From an uncultured Eubacterium sp. (lineage in GTDB: Bacteria; Bacillota_I; Bacilli_A; Erysipelotrichales; Erysipelotrichaceae): a DNA stretch of 32,608 nucleotides. The position numbers and the translations under genes are program-made. The DNA lies in NCBI GenBank assembly GCA_904395785.1, contig CAJFOG010000107.1:1-32608 (forward strand). The letters run 5' to 3'. Of the stretch, positions 1 to 8,675 are shown piece by piece (position 1 is the stretch's first letter; the number at the start of each line of letters is the position of its first letter). The notes under the pieces are model-generated. The model saw only the letters and a list, made by a program, of their open reading frames with translations. It was not told the DNA's origin and made no database searches.

Positions 1-1
1 A

Positions 2-127
2 CAAATACAAGAGAAACAATATGATATAGGCTTAGGAAATGATGTAGTATATATCGGAATGGCACATCATCATAAAGATGTGGAAATCGTGTGGATGTAT
101 CATATGGAAAGAGAGGAAATAGGATGA
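2..127 (+). CDS. C-terminal end of an upstream CDS truncated by the window edge (…QIQEKQYDIGLGNDVVYIGMAHHHKDVEIVWMYHMEREEIG*)
   Basis: Frame 2 is open from base 2 to a TGA at 125-127; it overlaps the next gene's ATG (124-126) as ATGA, typical of translational coupling. Confidence 0.6.
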   Translation, partial: QIQEKQYDIGLGNDVVYIGMAHHHKDVEIVWMYHMEREEIG

Positions 128-1755
128 AGAAAGGTTTAGGAGTTATTATTTATTTACTTTATATTGCAGGTTATTATTATGTTATGTTGCCGCCAATGAA
201 TTGGCATGCACCTGAGTTTTGGCAGTTTTTGGTATTTTGTTTATTACCACTACTTGTAGTTGCGTTTATGTTTGCGTTAGGAAAAGTAGGTTTAGAAAAA
301 TTTAAGTATAGAAACACAATTGTTTTAGAGAATAGCAAATGGAAAAGATTAGCACAAGTTAGTGGGGTAATGATTGTATGTATTTTTTTAATCCCAATGA
401 TTAGTGCAGGTATTACGAGTAGATTTTTTCATGCGAAAGAATATGCAACTCGTATAGAACCTAAAGAAGTAGATTTTACAGAAATTCCAGAAGTAGATTT
501 TACGAAAACACCAATTATTGATCGTGATAGTTCACAACGTCTTGGGGATAAGGTCATGGGAAATATGACAGAATGGGTCTCTCAATTTGATGTAAGTAGT
601 GAATATACACAAGTTTCTTACAAAGATAGTGTCTATCGTGTTACACCATTAACATATAATGGATTTATTAAATATTTTAAGAATAGAAAAGAAGGAATTC
701 CAGCATATATTACAGTAGATAGTACGAATGGACAAACATCTTTAGTAAAACTGCAAGATTTAGGGTTAGGTGGGATGAAATATGTACCTTCCGCAATGTT
801 TCATGAGAATTTGATGCGTCATTTACGTTTCAATTATCCTACTGAAATCTTTGGTTCCCCTTCATTTGAAGTAGATGAAGAAGGGCATCCTTGGTATATA
901 TGTACAACATATACGTATAAAGGTGTTGGAACGCAAAAAAAGGTAACAGGTGCTATATTCTTAGATCCAATTAGTGGTAAAAGTAAAAAATATGATGTTG
1001 GAGAAATACCTTCTTGGGCAGATCGCGTATATCCTGAATCTTTATTAGTTGAAGAATTAGATGATAATGGAAGTTTACAAGATGGATTTATTAACTCTAA
1101 GTTTGGACAGAATGGAGTAACTGTAACTTCCCAAGGTTATAATTATTTAGAAAAAGATGGAGATATTTGGTTATATAGTGGGATTACATCAGCAAATGCA
1201 GACGAATCAAATTTAGGATTTGTCTTAGTGAATATGCGTACTCATGAAGCTATGAAAATAAAAACAGCTGGTGCGAATGAAACAAGTGCGATGAAAAGTG
1301 CAGAAGCTGAAGTAAAAAACTATGGATATGCATCTACATTTCCATTGTTGATTAATGTAGAAGGTAATCCAGTATATTTAATGTCATTAAAAGATAATGG
1401 TTTAATTAAAATGTATGCGATGGTATCTGCGATTGATTATCAAAAAGTTGTGACAATTAATAGTGATGAACCTTTCACAGCATTAACAGATAAAATGTTA
1501 AGAGTACTAGGTGTTGAAGAAAAAGTAGAAGAAAAAAATACAGAAGAAAAAAAGATTCATGTGTCAGAAATTGAAACAGCAATTATTGATGGAAATACAT
1601 GGTATTATCTTAAGGATGAAGATGATAAAGTATACAAATGTAAATTAACTTCTAATACGGAAAATTCTTTGGTATTTCTAAAGGTAAAAACTGATGTGAA
1701 GATTCGTTATGTATCATCAGATGGTATACAAGAAATTATACAATTTATACAATAG
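124..1755 (+). CDS. Membrane-anchored protein of unknown function (two N-terminal TM segments plus a large presumably extracytoplasmic region)
   Basis: Start corrected from 91 to ATG 124 (MKKGLGVIIYLLYIAGYYYVML…) after AGAGAGGAAATAGG; hydrophobic segments near residues 5-25, 38-58 and ~85-105. Confidence 0.75.
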   Translation: MKKGLGVIIYLLYIAGYYYVMLPPMNWHAPEFWQFLVFCLLPLLVVAFMFALGKVGLEKFKYRNTIVLENSKWKRLAQVSGVMIVCIFLIPMISAGITSRFFHAKEYATRIEPKEVDFTEIPEVDFTKTPIIDRDSSQRLGDKVMGNMTEWVSQFDVSSEYTQVSYKDSVYRVTPLTYNGFIKYFKNRKEGIPAYITVDSTNGQTSLVKLQDLGLGGMKYVPSAMFHENLMRHLRFNYPTEIFGSPSFEVDEEGHPWYICTTYTYKGVGTQKKVTGAIFLDPISGKSKKYDVGEIPSWADRVYPESLLVEELDDNGSLQDGFINSKFGQNGVTVTSQGYNYLEKDGDIWLYSGITSANADESNLGFVLVNMRTHEAMKIKTAGANETSAMKSAEAEVKNYGYASTFPLLINVEGNPVYLMSLKDNGLIKMYAMVSAIDYQKVVTINSDEPFTALTDKMLRVLGVEEKVEEKNTEEKKIHVSEIETAIIDGNTWYYLKDEDDKVYKCKLTSNTENSLVFLKVKTDVKIRYVSSDGIQEIIQFIQ

Positions 1756-1778
1756 GATGTAATTTGCATCCTTTTTTA
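1754..1778 (+). terminator. Intrinsic terminator
   Basis: GGATGT-AATTT-GCATCC followed by TTTTTT immediately after the stop codon. Confidence 0.7.
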
Positions 1779-1788
1779 TAAAAAATAC

Positions 1789-1819
1789 TTGACTTGGAGT
1801 TTACTTCAAGAGTTACAAT
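1789..1819 (+). promoter_or_regulatory. MerR-type promoter/operator: -35 TTGACT, 19-bp spacer, -10 TACAAT
   Basis: TTGACT 1789-1794 and TACAAT 1814-1819 with a 19-bp spacer carrying the dyad CTTGGAGT-TT-ACTTCAAG (1793-1810); a long spacer with a centred dyad is the classic MerR-family arrangement. Confidence 0.8.
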
Positions 1820-1839
1820 ATGAGCAAGAGGTGATTTGT

Positions 1840-2217
1840 TTGACAATAAAAGAAGTAAGTGAGATGTTTCAAGTTTCACAAGATACACTTCGCTATTATG
1901 AACGTGTAGGAATGATACCCAGCGTATCTCGAACTGTTACAGGTATACGTGATTATCAAGAAGAAGATATCCAATGGGTAGAAATGGCAATTTGTATGCG
2001 TAATGCTGGCTTGCCTATAGAAGGAATTATAGAGTATGTACGTTTATTCCAAATGGGTGATACAACTTTTAAGGCGAGATTAGAATTATTAAAAGAACAA
2101 AGAAATCATCTTGAAAAACAAAAACAACAAATAGAAACAATGGTAAAACGCTTAGACTTTAAGATTCAAAGGTATGAGCGAGCAGTAAAAACAGGTATAT
2201 TAAGTTGGGAGGAATAA
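1840..2217 (+). CDS. MerR family transcriptional regulator
   Basis: TIKEVSEMFQVSQDTLRYYERVGMIPSVSRT…GIRDYQEEDIQWVEM is a MerR HTH. The track start (1789) lies in the -35 box; the likely start is TTG 1840 after AGAGGTGAT. Confidence 0.85.
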   Translation: MTIKEVSEMFQVSQDTLRYYERVGMIPSVSRTVTGIRDYQEEDIQWVEMAICMRNAGLPIEGIIEYVRLFQMGDTTFKARLELLKEQRNHLEKQKQQIETMVKRLDFKIQRYERAVKTGILSWEE

Positions 2218-2219
2218 CT

Positions 2220-3974
2220 ATGGTATTAGAAATAATACAAGGACCTAGTGATGTAAAGAAATTAGCAAAAGAACAAAGATTAACATTGGCAAATGAAATT
2301 AGAAGTGCATTATTGAAAAAATTGAGTAAACAAGGAGGACATTTTGGTCCAAACTTTGGATTTGTAGAGGCAACAATAGCTTTACATTATGTATTTGATT
2401 CTCCAAAAGATAAGATTGTATTTGATGTTTCTCATCAATGTTATCCACATAAAATGTTAACGGGAAGAAAAGATGCATTTTTATATGAAGCACATTATCA
2501 TGATGTTTCCGGATACACAAATCCATTAGAAAGTGAACACGATCATTTTACAGTAGGACATACTTCCACTTCCATTAGTTTAGCATGTGGATTGGCAAAA
2601 GCTAGAGATGTAAAGCAGGGAGAAGGTAATGTGATTGCGATTATTGGAGATGGATCATTAAGTGGTGGAGAAGCGTTAGAAGGCTTAAATGTAGCAGCAG
2701 AATTAAATAGCAATATCATCATTGTGGTGAATGATAATGATATGTCTATTGCGGAAAACCATGGTGGTATGTATCGTAATTTAAAACGGTTACGTGATAC
2801 AAATGGCAGTGCATCATGTAACCTATTTAAAGCAATGGGACTAGACTATGTATTTGTGGATGATGGTAATGATGTGGAAAAACTTATTACAGTATTTCAA
2901 CAAGTGAAAGATACAAATAAACCTATTGTAGTACACATTGTAACAGAAAAAGGGAAAGGGTATCAGCCAGCAATAGAAAATAAGGAGCCATGGCATTATT
3001 GTGCGCCATTTGATATAAAAACAGGTGCATCTATCATAAAAACTAATATAGAAAGTTATAACGATCTTACAGGTAAATTTTTATTAGAAAAAATGAAACA
3101 AGATACAAGTATTGTTGCGATTACTGCAGGAACACCAACAGTCATGGGGTTTGTGGAAAAATTACGAAATGAGGCTGGTAATCAATTTGTAGATGTAGGA
3201 ATTGCGGAAGAAACAGCTGTTGCCATGGCTTCAGGAATAGCGAAAAATGGTGGAAAGCCTGTATTTGGTGTATATAGTACATTTATTCAAAGATCATATG
3301 ATCAAATATCACATGATGTATGTATTAATCAAAGTGCAGTAACAATTCCGGTATTTGCAGGTTCTATTTATGGAATGAGAGATGTTACACATTTAGGAAT
3401 TTATGATATTGCGATGTTGTCGAATATTCCTAACCTTGTATATCTAGCACCAGTTAGTAAAGAAGAATATTTGGCAATGTTAGATTGGAGTATTGAACAA
3501 ACACAATATCCAGTCGCAATTCGTGTGCCAGGTGGTAAGATGATTTCCACTGGAAAACAAGTGACAAAAGATTTTAGTCAATTAAACACCTATGAGATTG
3601 TGGAAAAAGGTAGTAAAGTAGCAATACTTGGATTAGGAAGTTTTTATCCATTAGCTGAAAAAGTAAAAATGATGTTACAAGAAACATTAAAAATAGAGGC
3701 AACACTTATTAATCCACAGTATATTACAGGAATAGATGAACAAGTATTAACAGCTTTAAAAGACAATCATGATCTTGTGATTACGTTAGAAGATGGTATA
3801 TTAGATGGTGGATTTGGAGAGAAAATAACACGTTTTTATGGTACTAGTGAGATGAAGGTTTTAAATTATGGATTTAAAAAGGAGTTTTTAGATCGTTTTG
3901 ATTTAAATGAAGTATTACTTGCGAATCGTTTAAAAGAAGAACTTATTGTAGAAGATGTGAAAGCTATTTTATAA
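2220..3974 (+). CDS. 1-deoxy-D-xylulose-5-phosphate synthase-like TPP enzyme (divergent, short form)
   Basis: FDVSHQCYPHKMLTGR, GHTSTSISLACGLA, GDGSLSGGEALEGLN…NDNDMSIAENHGG (TPP motif), VYSTFIQRSYDQISHDV; RBS GGGAGG overlaps the end of the MerR gene. Confidence 0.85.
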   Translation: MVLEIIQGPSDVKKLAKEQRLTLANEIRSALLKKLSKQGGHFGPNFGFVEATIALHYVFDSPKDKIVFDVSHQCYPHKMLTGRKDAFLYEAHYHDVSGYTNPLESEHDHFTVGHTSTSISLACGLAKARDVKQGEGNVIAIIGDGSLSGGEALEGLNVAAELNSNIIIVVNDNDMSIAENHGGMYRNLKRLRDTNGSASCNLFKAMGLDYVFVDDGNDVEKLITVFQQVKDTNKPIVVHIVTEKGKGYQPAIENKEPWHYCAPFDIKTGASIIKTNIESYNDLTGKFLLEKMKQDTSIVAITAGTPTVMGFVEKLRNEAGNQFVDVGIAEETAVAMASGIAKNGGKPVFGVYSTFIQRSYDQISHDVCINQSAVTIPVFAGSIYGMRDVTHLGIYDIAMLSNIPNLVYLAPVSKEEYLAMLDWSIEQTQYPVAIRVPGGKMISTGKQVTKDFSQLNTYEIVEKGSKVAILGLGSFYPLAEKVKMMLQETLKIEATLINPQYITGIDEQVLTALKDNHDLVITLEDGILDGGFGEKITRFYGTSEMKVLNYGFKKEFLDRFDLNEVLLANRLKEELIVEDVKAIL

Positions 3975-3978
3975 AATG

Positions 3979-4013
3979 AAAAAACATGACAGTGTATATC
4001 TGTTATGTTTTTT
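3979..4013. terminator. Bidirectional intrinsic terminator between convergent genes
   Basis: AAAAAACATGACAG…CTGTTATGTTTTTT stem with A-tract and T-tract. Confidence 0.75.
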
Positions 4014-4557
4014 CGTGTGATGTATTATGTTTTTTGATAAGTTTTTTCATATAAGATAATAAGTTTTGTTCACCATGTTCTTGTAGGTATTCTAGTAAAT
4101 GTTGTGTTAGTTGTTTGGTATTAGGATGCATTGTCACATAGCGACCTTCGTTATGAAAGTATTGTAAGGGTGCTCCATCATGGTAGTTATCTTTTAAATA
4201 TGTTTTACTAGCTGCAATACGGTCACAAATCATTTCCGCAACATAGCGTATTGGCATTTGAATAGGGGTTACCCCTTGTTTGGTATGATCAATCCAATAT
4301 TCCCAATGATGTTTATTTCTCCCTTTATGGTGTAGCCATCCTTCTGAATAGCCTTTTACTTCCTTTTCTTTACTAATAGGACTACGATATCCTTGATAGT
4401 ATTTTACGCCAGGAATAAATTCAATCAAACTATACTTTGATAAGTCATGAAGAATCCCTTGTTTATACAACCCACATTGAAAACATAAACGCATAACACG
4501 ATATTTATGTATTGTGATGGTTAAGAAATGAGATATAAGATTATGCATCATCATCAT
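4003..4557 (-). CDS. DUF5662 family protein
   Basis: HDLSKYSLIEFIPGVKYYQGYRSPISKEKEVKGYSEGWLHHKGRNKHHWEYWID, as recalled for DUF5662. Confidence 0.75.
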   Translation of the reverse strand: MMMMHNLISHFLTITIHKYRVMRLCFQCGLYKQGILHDLSKYSLIEFIPGVKYYQGYRSPISKEKEVKGYSEGWLHHKGRNKHHWEYWIDHTKQGVTPIQMPIRYVAEMICDRIAASKTYLKDNYHDGAPLQYFHNEGRYVTMHPNTKQLTQHLLEYLQEHGEQNLLSYMKKLIKKHNTSHEKT

Positions 4558-4652
4558 CCTTTCTATCTTCTAGACATGATTGTATCAAAAATTATAATAA
4601 AATTCACGTATTGTTCATATGAAAATCACAAAAGTGGTGTATAGTAATATCA

Positions 4653-4760
4653 TCAAGTGATGAGTACGTTTCCCCATCCCTATAAATAAAACAGCTATGA
4701 ATTATTTTTTTATTCTCATCACTTGAGGGGTTCTTGTATACTAGATACAAGAACTTTTTT
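4653..4760 (+). ncRNA. Candidate structured RNA (small RNA or cis-regulatory leader) ending in an intrinsic terminator
   Basis: TCAAGTGATGAG (4653-4664) pairs perfectly with CTCATCACTTGA (4715-4726); CCCC 4672-4675 could pair with GGGG 4727-4730; terminator hairpin GTTCTTGTAT-ACTAG-ATACAAGAAC plus TTTTTT follows. Confidence 0.5.
4730..4760 (+). terminator. Strong intrinsic terminator
   Basis: Perfect 10-bp stem GTTCTTGTAT/ATACAAGAAC, 5-nt loop, followed by T6. Confidence 0.85.
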
Positions 4761-4784
4761 ATTATATAATGAAATGGTAGGATG

Positions 4785-4814
4785 TTAGACTTCTATGAAA
4801 AAAAATGATATACT
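4785..4814 (+). promoter_or_regulatory. Candidate sigma-A promoter of map
   Basis: TTAGAC 4785-4790, 18-bp spacer, TATACT 4809-4814. Confidence 0.55.
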
Positions 4815-4836
4815 TAAACAAAGTGAGGTGTTTACA

Positions 4837-5706
4837 TTGGAAATAGGTAGAAATTCAAAATGTTGGTGTGGAAGTGGAAAAAAATATAAACAGTGTCATG
4901 CACGCTTTGATGATAAATATAATCGTTTATTAAGGGAAGGAAAGATTATGCCTAATCGTTCTTTAATCAAAAATGAGCAACAAATTGAAGCAATTCGTAA
5001 AAGTGCACGTATTAATACAGGAGTATTAGATTATGTAGCACAACATATTCGTGTAGGGATGTCAACGTTAGATATTGATACACTTGTGCATGAGTATACT
5101 GTTTCTCATCATGCAATTCCTGCTCCTTTAAACTATCATGGATTCCCTAATAGTTGTTGTACATCTGTAAATGAAGAAGTATGCCATGGAATCCCTTCAA
5201 AAGATTGTATATTAAAAGAAGGGGATATTGTGAATGTGGATGTTTCTACGATATTAGATGGATACTTTTCAGATGCATCACGTATGTTTATGATTGGAGA
5301 AGTTAGTGATAAAGCTAAAAAATTAGTAGAAGTAACTAAAGAGTGCTTAGAAATAGGAATTGCAGCAGTAAAACCTTGGGGGCATCTTGGTGATATTGGA
5401 GCAGCTATTCAAGAACATGCGCATAAACATGGATATAGTGTTGTGATTGACTTTGCAGGGCATGGAATAGGTTTAGAATTTCATGAGGATCCAGTTGTTT
5501 CTCATGTTGGGCAAAAAGGTAGAGGAATGGTATTAGTACCAGGAATGGTATTTACAATTGAACCAATGATCAATGAAGGTACTCATCATGTGTATGTGGA
5601 TAAAAAGAATGGATGGACTGCACGTACCAAAGATGGTAAATTATCTGCTCAATGGGAGCATCAAATATTAGTTACCGAAACAGGTATTGAGATTTTAAGT
5701 CATTAA
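4837..5706 (+). CDS. map: Type I methionyl aminopeptidase with N-terminal SEC-C zinc motif
   Basis: CWCGSGKKYKQCH SEC-C motif; NEEVCHGIPS, DVSTILDGYFSDASRMF, FAGHGIGLEFHEDP, MVFTIEPM. Likely start TTG 4837 after GAGGTG; track start 4795 precedes the candidate -10. Confidence 0.9.
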   Translation: MEIGRNSKCWCGSGKKYKQCHARFDDKYNRLLREGKIMPNRSLIKNEQQIEAIRKSARINTGVLDYVAQHIRVGMSTLDIDTLVHEYTVSHHAIPAPLNYHGFPNSCCTSVNEEVCHGIPSKDCILKEGDIVNVDVSTILDGYFSDASRMFMIGEVSDKAKKLVEVTKECLEIGIAAVKPWGHLGDIGAAIQEHAHKHGYSVVIDFAGHGIGLEFHEDPVVSHVGQKGRGMVLVPGMVFTIEPMINEGTHHVYVDKKNGWTARTKDGKLSAQWEHQILVTETGIEILSH

Positions 5707-5710
5707 TATA

Positions 5711-5757
5711 AGTGGTTATTAAAATTTGATTTTAAATTTTTATAACCGCTTTTTTTC
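5711..5757 (+). terminator. Intrinsic terminator after map
   Basis: AGTGGTTAT…ATAACCGCT stem followed by TTTTTTT. Confidence 0.75.
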
Positions 5758-5813
5758 TGAAAAGACATGATAAGAAGATAAATAGGAAAATCCCTAATTT
5801 TTAAGTGGTTATA

Positions 5814-5842
5814 TTGTGTTTCGTATGCGTATATGGTATCAT
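5814..5842 (+). promoter_or_regulatory. Candidate promoter of the PAS-GGDEF gene
   Basis: TTGTGT 5814-5819, 17-bp spacer, TATCAT 5837-5842. Confidence 0.5.
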
Positions 5843-5872
5843 AATACATATAGTAAAGTGAGAGAGGTTTGT

Positions 5873-7069
5873 ATGAAAAAGTTACAATTAGATAGCAAAA
5901 TCAATGATATTCTAAATTGTATTCATGCAGGTGTATTGTATTGTGAAAATGATGAGCATTCTACAATTTTATATGCGAATGATTATTTTTATACGATTGT
6001 AGGATATAGCAAAGAAGAAATACAGACACTTTTTCAAAACCGATTTGCGGATATGGTAATTGATGATGTATCTGAAATATTAGTAGATGTTGCAGCATCA
6101 ATAGAGCGTGGAGAAGATTTAGATTTTGAGTTTAGAATGCGCCATAAAGATGGTAGAGAAATTTGGATTCATGATACAGCACGATATGACAAAGAAACAA
6201 ATTGTTTTTATGTAACAATTATGGATATTACGTATATGAAACAGATGGAATATGAAAAAGAACGATTACATCAATATTTGGAGTATTTACCAAACAAAAT
6301 CGTAATTTCAGATGTACATGGTGAAATATCATATAAAAATAGCCAAGCAAGACAATGTTCCTATTTTGACCCATCCGCAAAATATATTCATGATTTAGTA
6401 GATAAACATATTATAGGAATAAAATTCGAAGATGCGCTCAATATTACAAAATTAGGTCAAAATGCAACATATGAAACGAGATTTAAAAATGAAAGTGGAT
6501 TTATAGGACATGATTTAAATTATCTGGTACCAATATACGATAAACAAAGTAAGCAATTAAATTATATGCAGGTAAGTGAAAACTTGATTTCCAATAGTGA
6601 TACATTGACAAAGTTTCCTGCAAGAGGAATGTTTGAAAAGTATTATGAAAAATTAATGGGATATGAGGAACTAGATAATGTACATTTATGTATTATAGAT
6701 ATTGATGATTTTAAGAATATTAATGATTCATATGGGCATTTAATTGGTGATTACGCGATAATTCATACGGCGAATAAACTAGCAAATATCATGGACCCTA
6801 AAGATTATATTTGTCGATTTGGAGGCGATGAATTTTTGTTCTTGATGGTTGGGAAAGATATTGCATGTGTAAAGCATAAATTACAACGTTTTATGGAACA
6901 AGGTGTAATGGATATACATGGTCAAGTTGTTCATATATCTTATAGTATTGGTATTGCCAGCACAAATTGTAAACGAATTACATATCAGAAATTGTTACAA
7001 GAAGCAGATGATATGTTATATAGAGTAAAAGAAAGCGGGAAAGGTAGAATTCTTTCTTGTGGTGATTAA
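5873..7069 (+). CDS. PAS domain-containing GGDEF protein (probable diguanylate cyclase)
   Basis: PAS/PAC-like N-terminus (ILYANDYFYTIVGYSKEEI…RHKDGREIWIHDTARY); CIIDIDDFKNINDSYGHLIGD and RFGGDEF. ATG 5873 follows AGAGAGG. Confidence 0.88.
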   Translation: MKKLQLDSKINDILNCIHAGVLYCENDEHSTILYANDYFYTIVGYSKEEIQTLFQNRFADMVIDDVSEILVDVAASIERGEDLDFEFRMRHKDGREIWIHDTARYDKETNCFYVTIMDITYMKQMEYEKERLHQYLEYLPNKIVISDVHGEISYKNSQARQCSYFDPSAKYIHDLVDKHIIGIKFEDALNITKLGQNATYETRFKNESGFIGHDLNYLVPIYDKQSKQLNYMQVSENLISNSDTLTKFPARGMFEKYYEKLMGYEELDNVHLCIIDIDDFKNINDSYGHLIGDYAIIHTANKLANIMDPKDYICRFGGDEFLFLMVGKDIACVKHKLQRFMEQGVMDIHGQVVHISYSIGIASTNCKRITYQKLLQEADDMLYRVKESGKGRILSCGD

Positions 7070-7071
7070 AG

Positions 7072-7099
7072 AACTGTCAATGGTATATTGACAGTTTTT
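7072..7099 (+). terminator. Intrinsic terminator after the PAS-GGDEF gene
   Basis: AACTGTCAAT…ATTGACAGTT plus T-run. Confidence 0.75.
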
Positions 7100-7115
7100 C
7101 TATATAAGGTATACT
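7088..7115 (+). promoter_or_regulatory. Candidate promoter of dtd-folD, overlapping the upstream terminator arm
   Basis: TTGACA 7088-7093, 16-bp spacer, TATACT 7110-7115. Confidence 0.55.
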
Positions 7116-7137
7116 TAAACGTAAACGAGGTGATTAG

Positions 7138-7584
7138 ATGAGAGTTGTTGTACAAAGAGTGAAATATGCACAAGTTTTTGTAGATCAAGAGTGTGTAGGA
7201 TCAATCCAAGAAGGATTATTATTACTTGTAGGAATATCAAATACAGATGATGAAAGTATAATAAAAAAAGTCGCAAAAAAATGTGTAGAAATGCGTATTT
7301 TTAATGATGAAGATGGAAAGATGAATATTGGAGTGAAAGATGTGTCTAATCAAGTCTTATCGATTAGTCAGTTCACATTATATGGGGATGTAAAAAAAGG
7401 AAAACGTCCTAATTTTATGCAAGCAGCTAAGGCAGAAGTGGCAAAATCTATGTATGATAAGTTTAATGAACAGTTAAGAAGTCATGGAGTACATGTGGAA
7501 ACAGGAATGTTTCAAGCAGATATGCAAGTAGAATTATTAAATGATGGTCCTGTCACAATGATCATTGACAGTGATTTACTGTAA
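7138..7584 (+). CDS. dtd: D-aminoacyl-tRNA deacylase
   Basis: MRVVVQRV…[20 protein letters not shown]…[10 protein letters not shown], characteristic Dtd motifs. Confidence 0.93.
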   Translation: MRVVVQRVKYAQVFVDQECVGSIQEGLLLLVGISNTDDESIIKKVAKKCVEMRIFNDEDGKMNIGVKDVSNQVLSISQFTLYGDVKKGKRPNFMQAAKAEVAKSMYDKFNEQLRSHGVHVETGMFQADMQVELLNDGPVTMIIDSDLL

Positions 7585-7595
7585 GGAGGCATAAT

Positions 7596-8468
7596 ATGGC
7601 AACAGTTATTTATGGTAGTGAGGTCAGTGCGTCTATAAAAAGTGAACTAAAAAAACATGTGGAACAATTACATAATATGAAGAAAAGAATACCGAAATTA
7701 GTCGTCATATTAATTGGAAATCATCCAGCGAGTATGTCATATGTAAAAGGCAAGCAAAAAGCATGTGAACAAATAGGGATGTTACAAGAAGTTTTACATT
7801 TTAATGAAACAATTACACAGAATCAACTGATAAAGCAAATAGAAGTATTGAATAATGATCATACTGTAGATGGAATATTAGTACAGTTACCATTACCAAA
7901 ACATTTAAATGAACAACAAGTTTTACAAACAATTTCATATAAAAAAGATGTAGATGGATTTCATCCATACAATATAGGAAAAGCAGTTTTACAAGAAAAA
8001 GATACATTTTTATCTTGTACTCCTAAAGGTGTGATGCGATTATTAGAATCGATTGGTTATGATGATTTATCAGGCTTACATGCAGTAGTAGTAGGAAGAA
8101 GTAATATTGTGGGAAAACCAATGGCACAATTGTTGTTACAAAAGAATGCAACGATTACAGTATGTCATTCCAAAACAAAAGATATTTCAATGTACACAAA
8201 ACATGCAGATATAGTTGTAGTGGCAGTAGGGAAGGCTAAATTTATTAAGAAAGAGTGGATAAAAAAGGGGGCGATTGTGATTGATGTGGGAATTAATCGT
8301 TTAGAAGATGATACTTTATGTGGAGATGTCGATTTTGAAGAAGTAAAACAAATTGCCTCTTATATTACACCAGTACCAAAAGGTGTAGGACCGATGACCA
8401 TTGCGATGTTACTGGAAAATACATGGGAATCGTATAAAAGAACAAATGAGGAAGGAGAGTTTAAATGA
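7596..8468 (+). CDS. folD: Bifunctional methylenetetrahydrofolate dehydrogenase/methenyltetrahydrofolate cyclohydrolase
   Basis: DGILVQLPLPKHL, KDVDGFHPYNIGKA, VVVGRSNIVGKPMAQLLL, TPVPKGVGPMTIAMLL. Confidence 0.95.
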   Translation: MATVIYGSEVSASIKSELKKHVEQLHNMKKRIPKLVVILIGNHPASMSYVKGKQKACEQIGMLQEVLHFNETITQNQLIKQIEVLNNDHTVDGILVQLPLPKHLNEQQVLQTISYKKDVDGFHPYNIGKAVLQEKDTFLSCTPKGVMRLLESIGYDDLSGLHAVVVGRSNIVGKPMAQLLLQKNATITVCHSKTKDISMYTKHADIVVVAVGKAKFIKKEWIKKGAIVIDVGINRLEDDTLCGDVDFEEVKQIASYITPVPKGVGPMTIAMLLENTWESYKRTNEEGEFK

Positions 8469-8674
8469 TACAACATGATTACGGTTTTGGAGATATTGTG
8501 GAAATGAAAAAGGAACATCCTTGTAGAAAATCTAAACATTGGAAAATTATTCGTATGGGTGCAGATATTAGAATTAAGTGTTTAGGATGTGGGACAAGTG
8601 TGTTATTTCCAAGAGTAGAATTTGAGAAAAAATTAAAAAAAGTTGTGGAAAAAGCGATTGTTGAGGAAAATTAA
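8465..8674 (+). CDS. DUF951 family protein
   Basis: FGDIVEMKKEHPCRKSKHWKIIRMGADIRIKCLGCGTSVLFPR; start overlaps the folD stop (ATGA). Confidence 0.85.
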   Translation: MIQHDYGFGDIVEMKKEHPCRKSKHWKIIRMGADIRIKCLGCGTSVLFPRVEFEKKLKKVVEKAIVEEN

Positions 8675-8675
8675 G

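Noticed and set aside
2299-2526. Minus-strand ORF inside the DXS-like gene
   Set aside because: Antisense shadow of a strongly coding gene; no RBS or recognisable motif. The same applies to 7813-8007, 8837-9034, 20009-20353, 21917-22129, 22119-22346, 23582-23881, 24854-25078, 27248-27724, 30545-30727 and 32162-32362.
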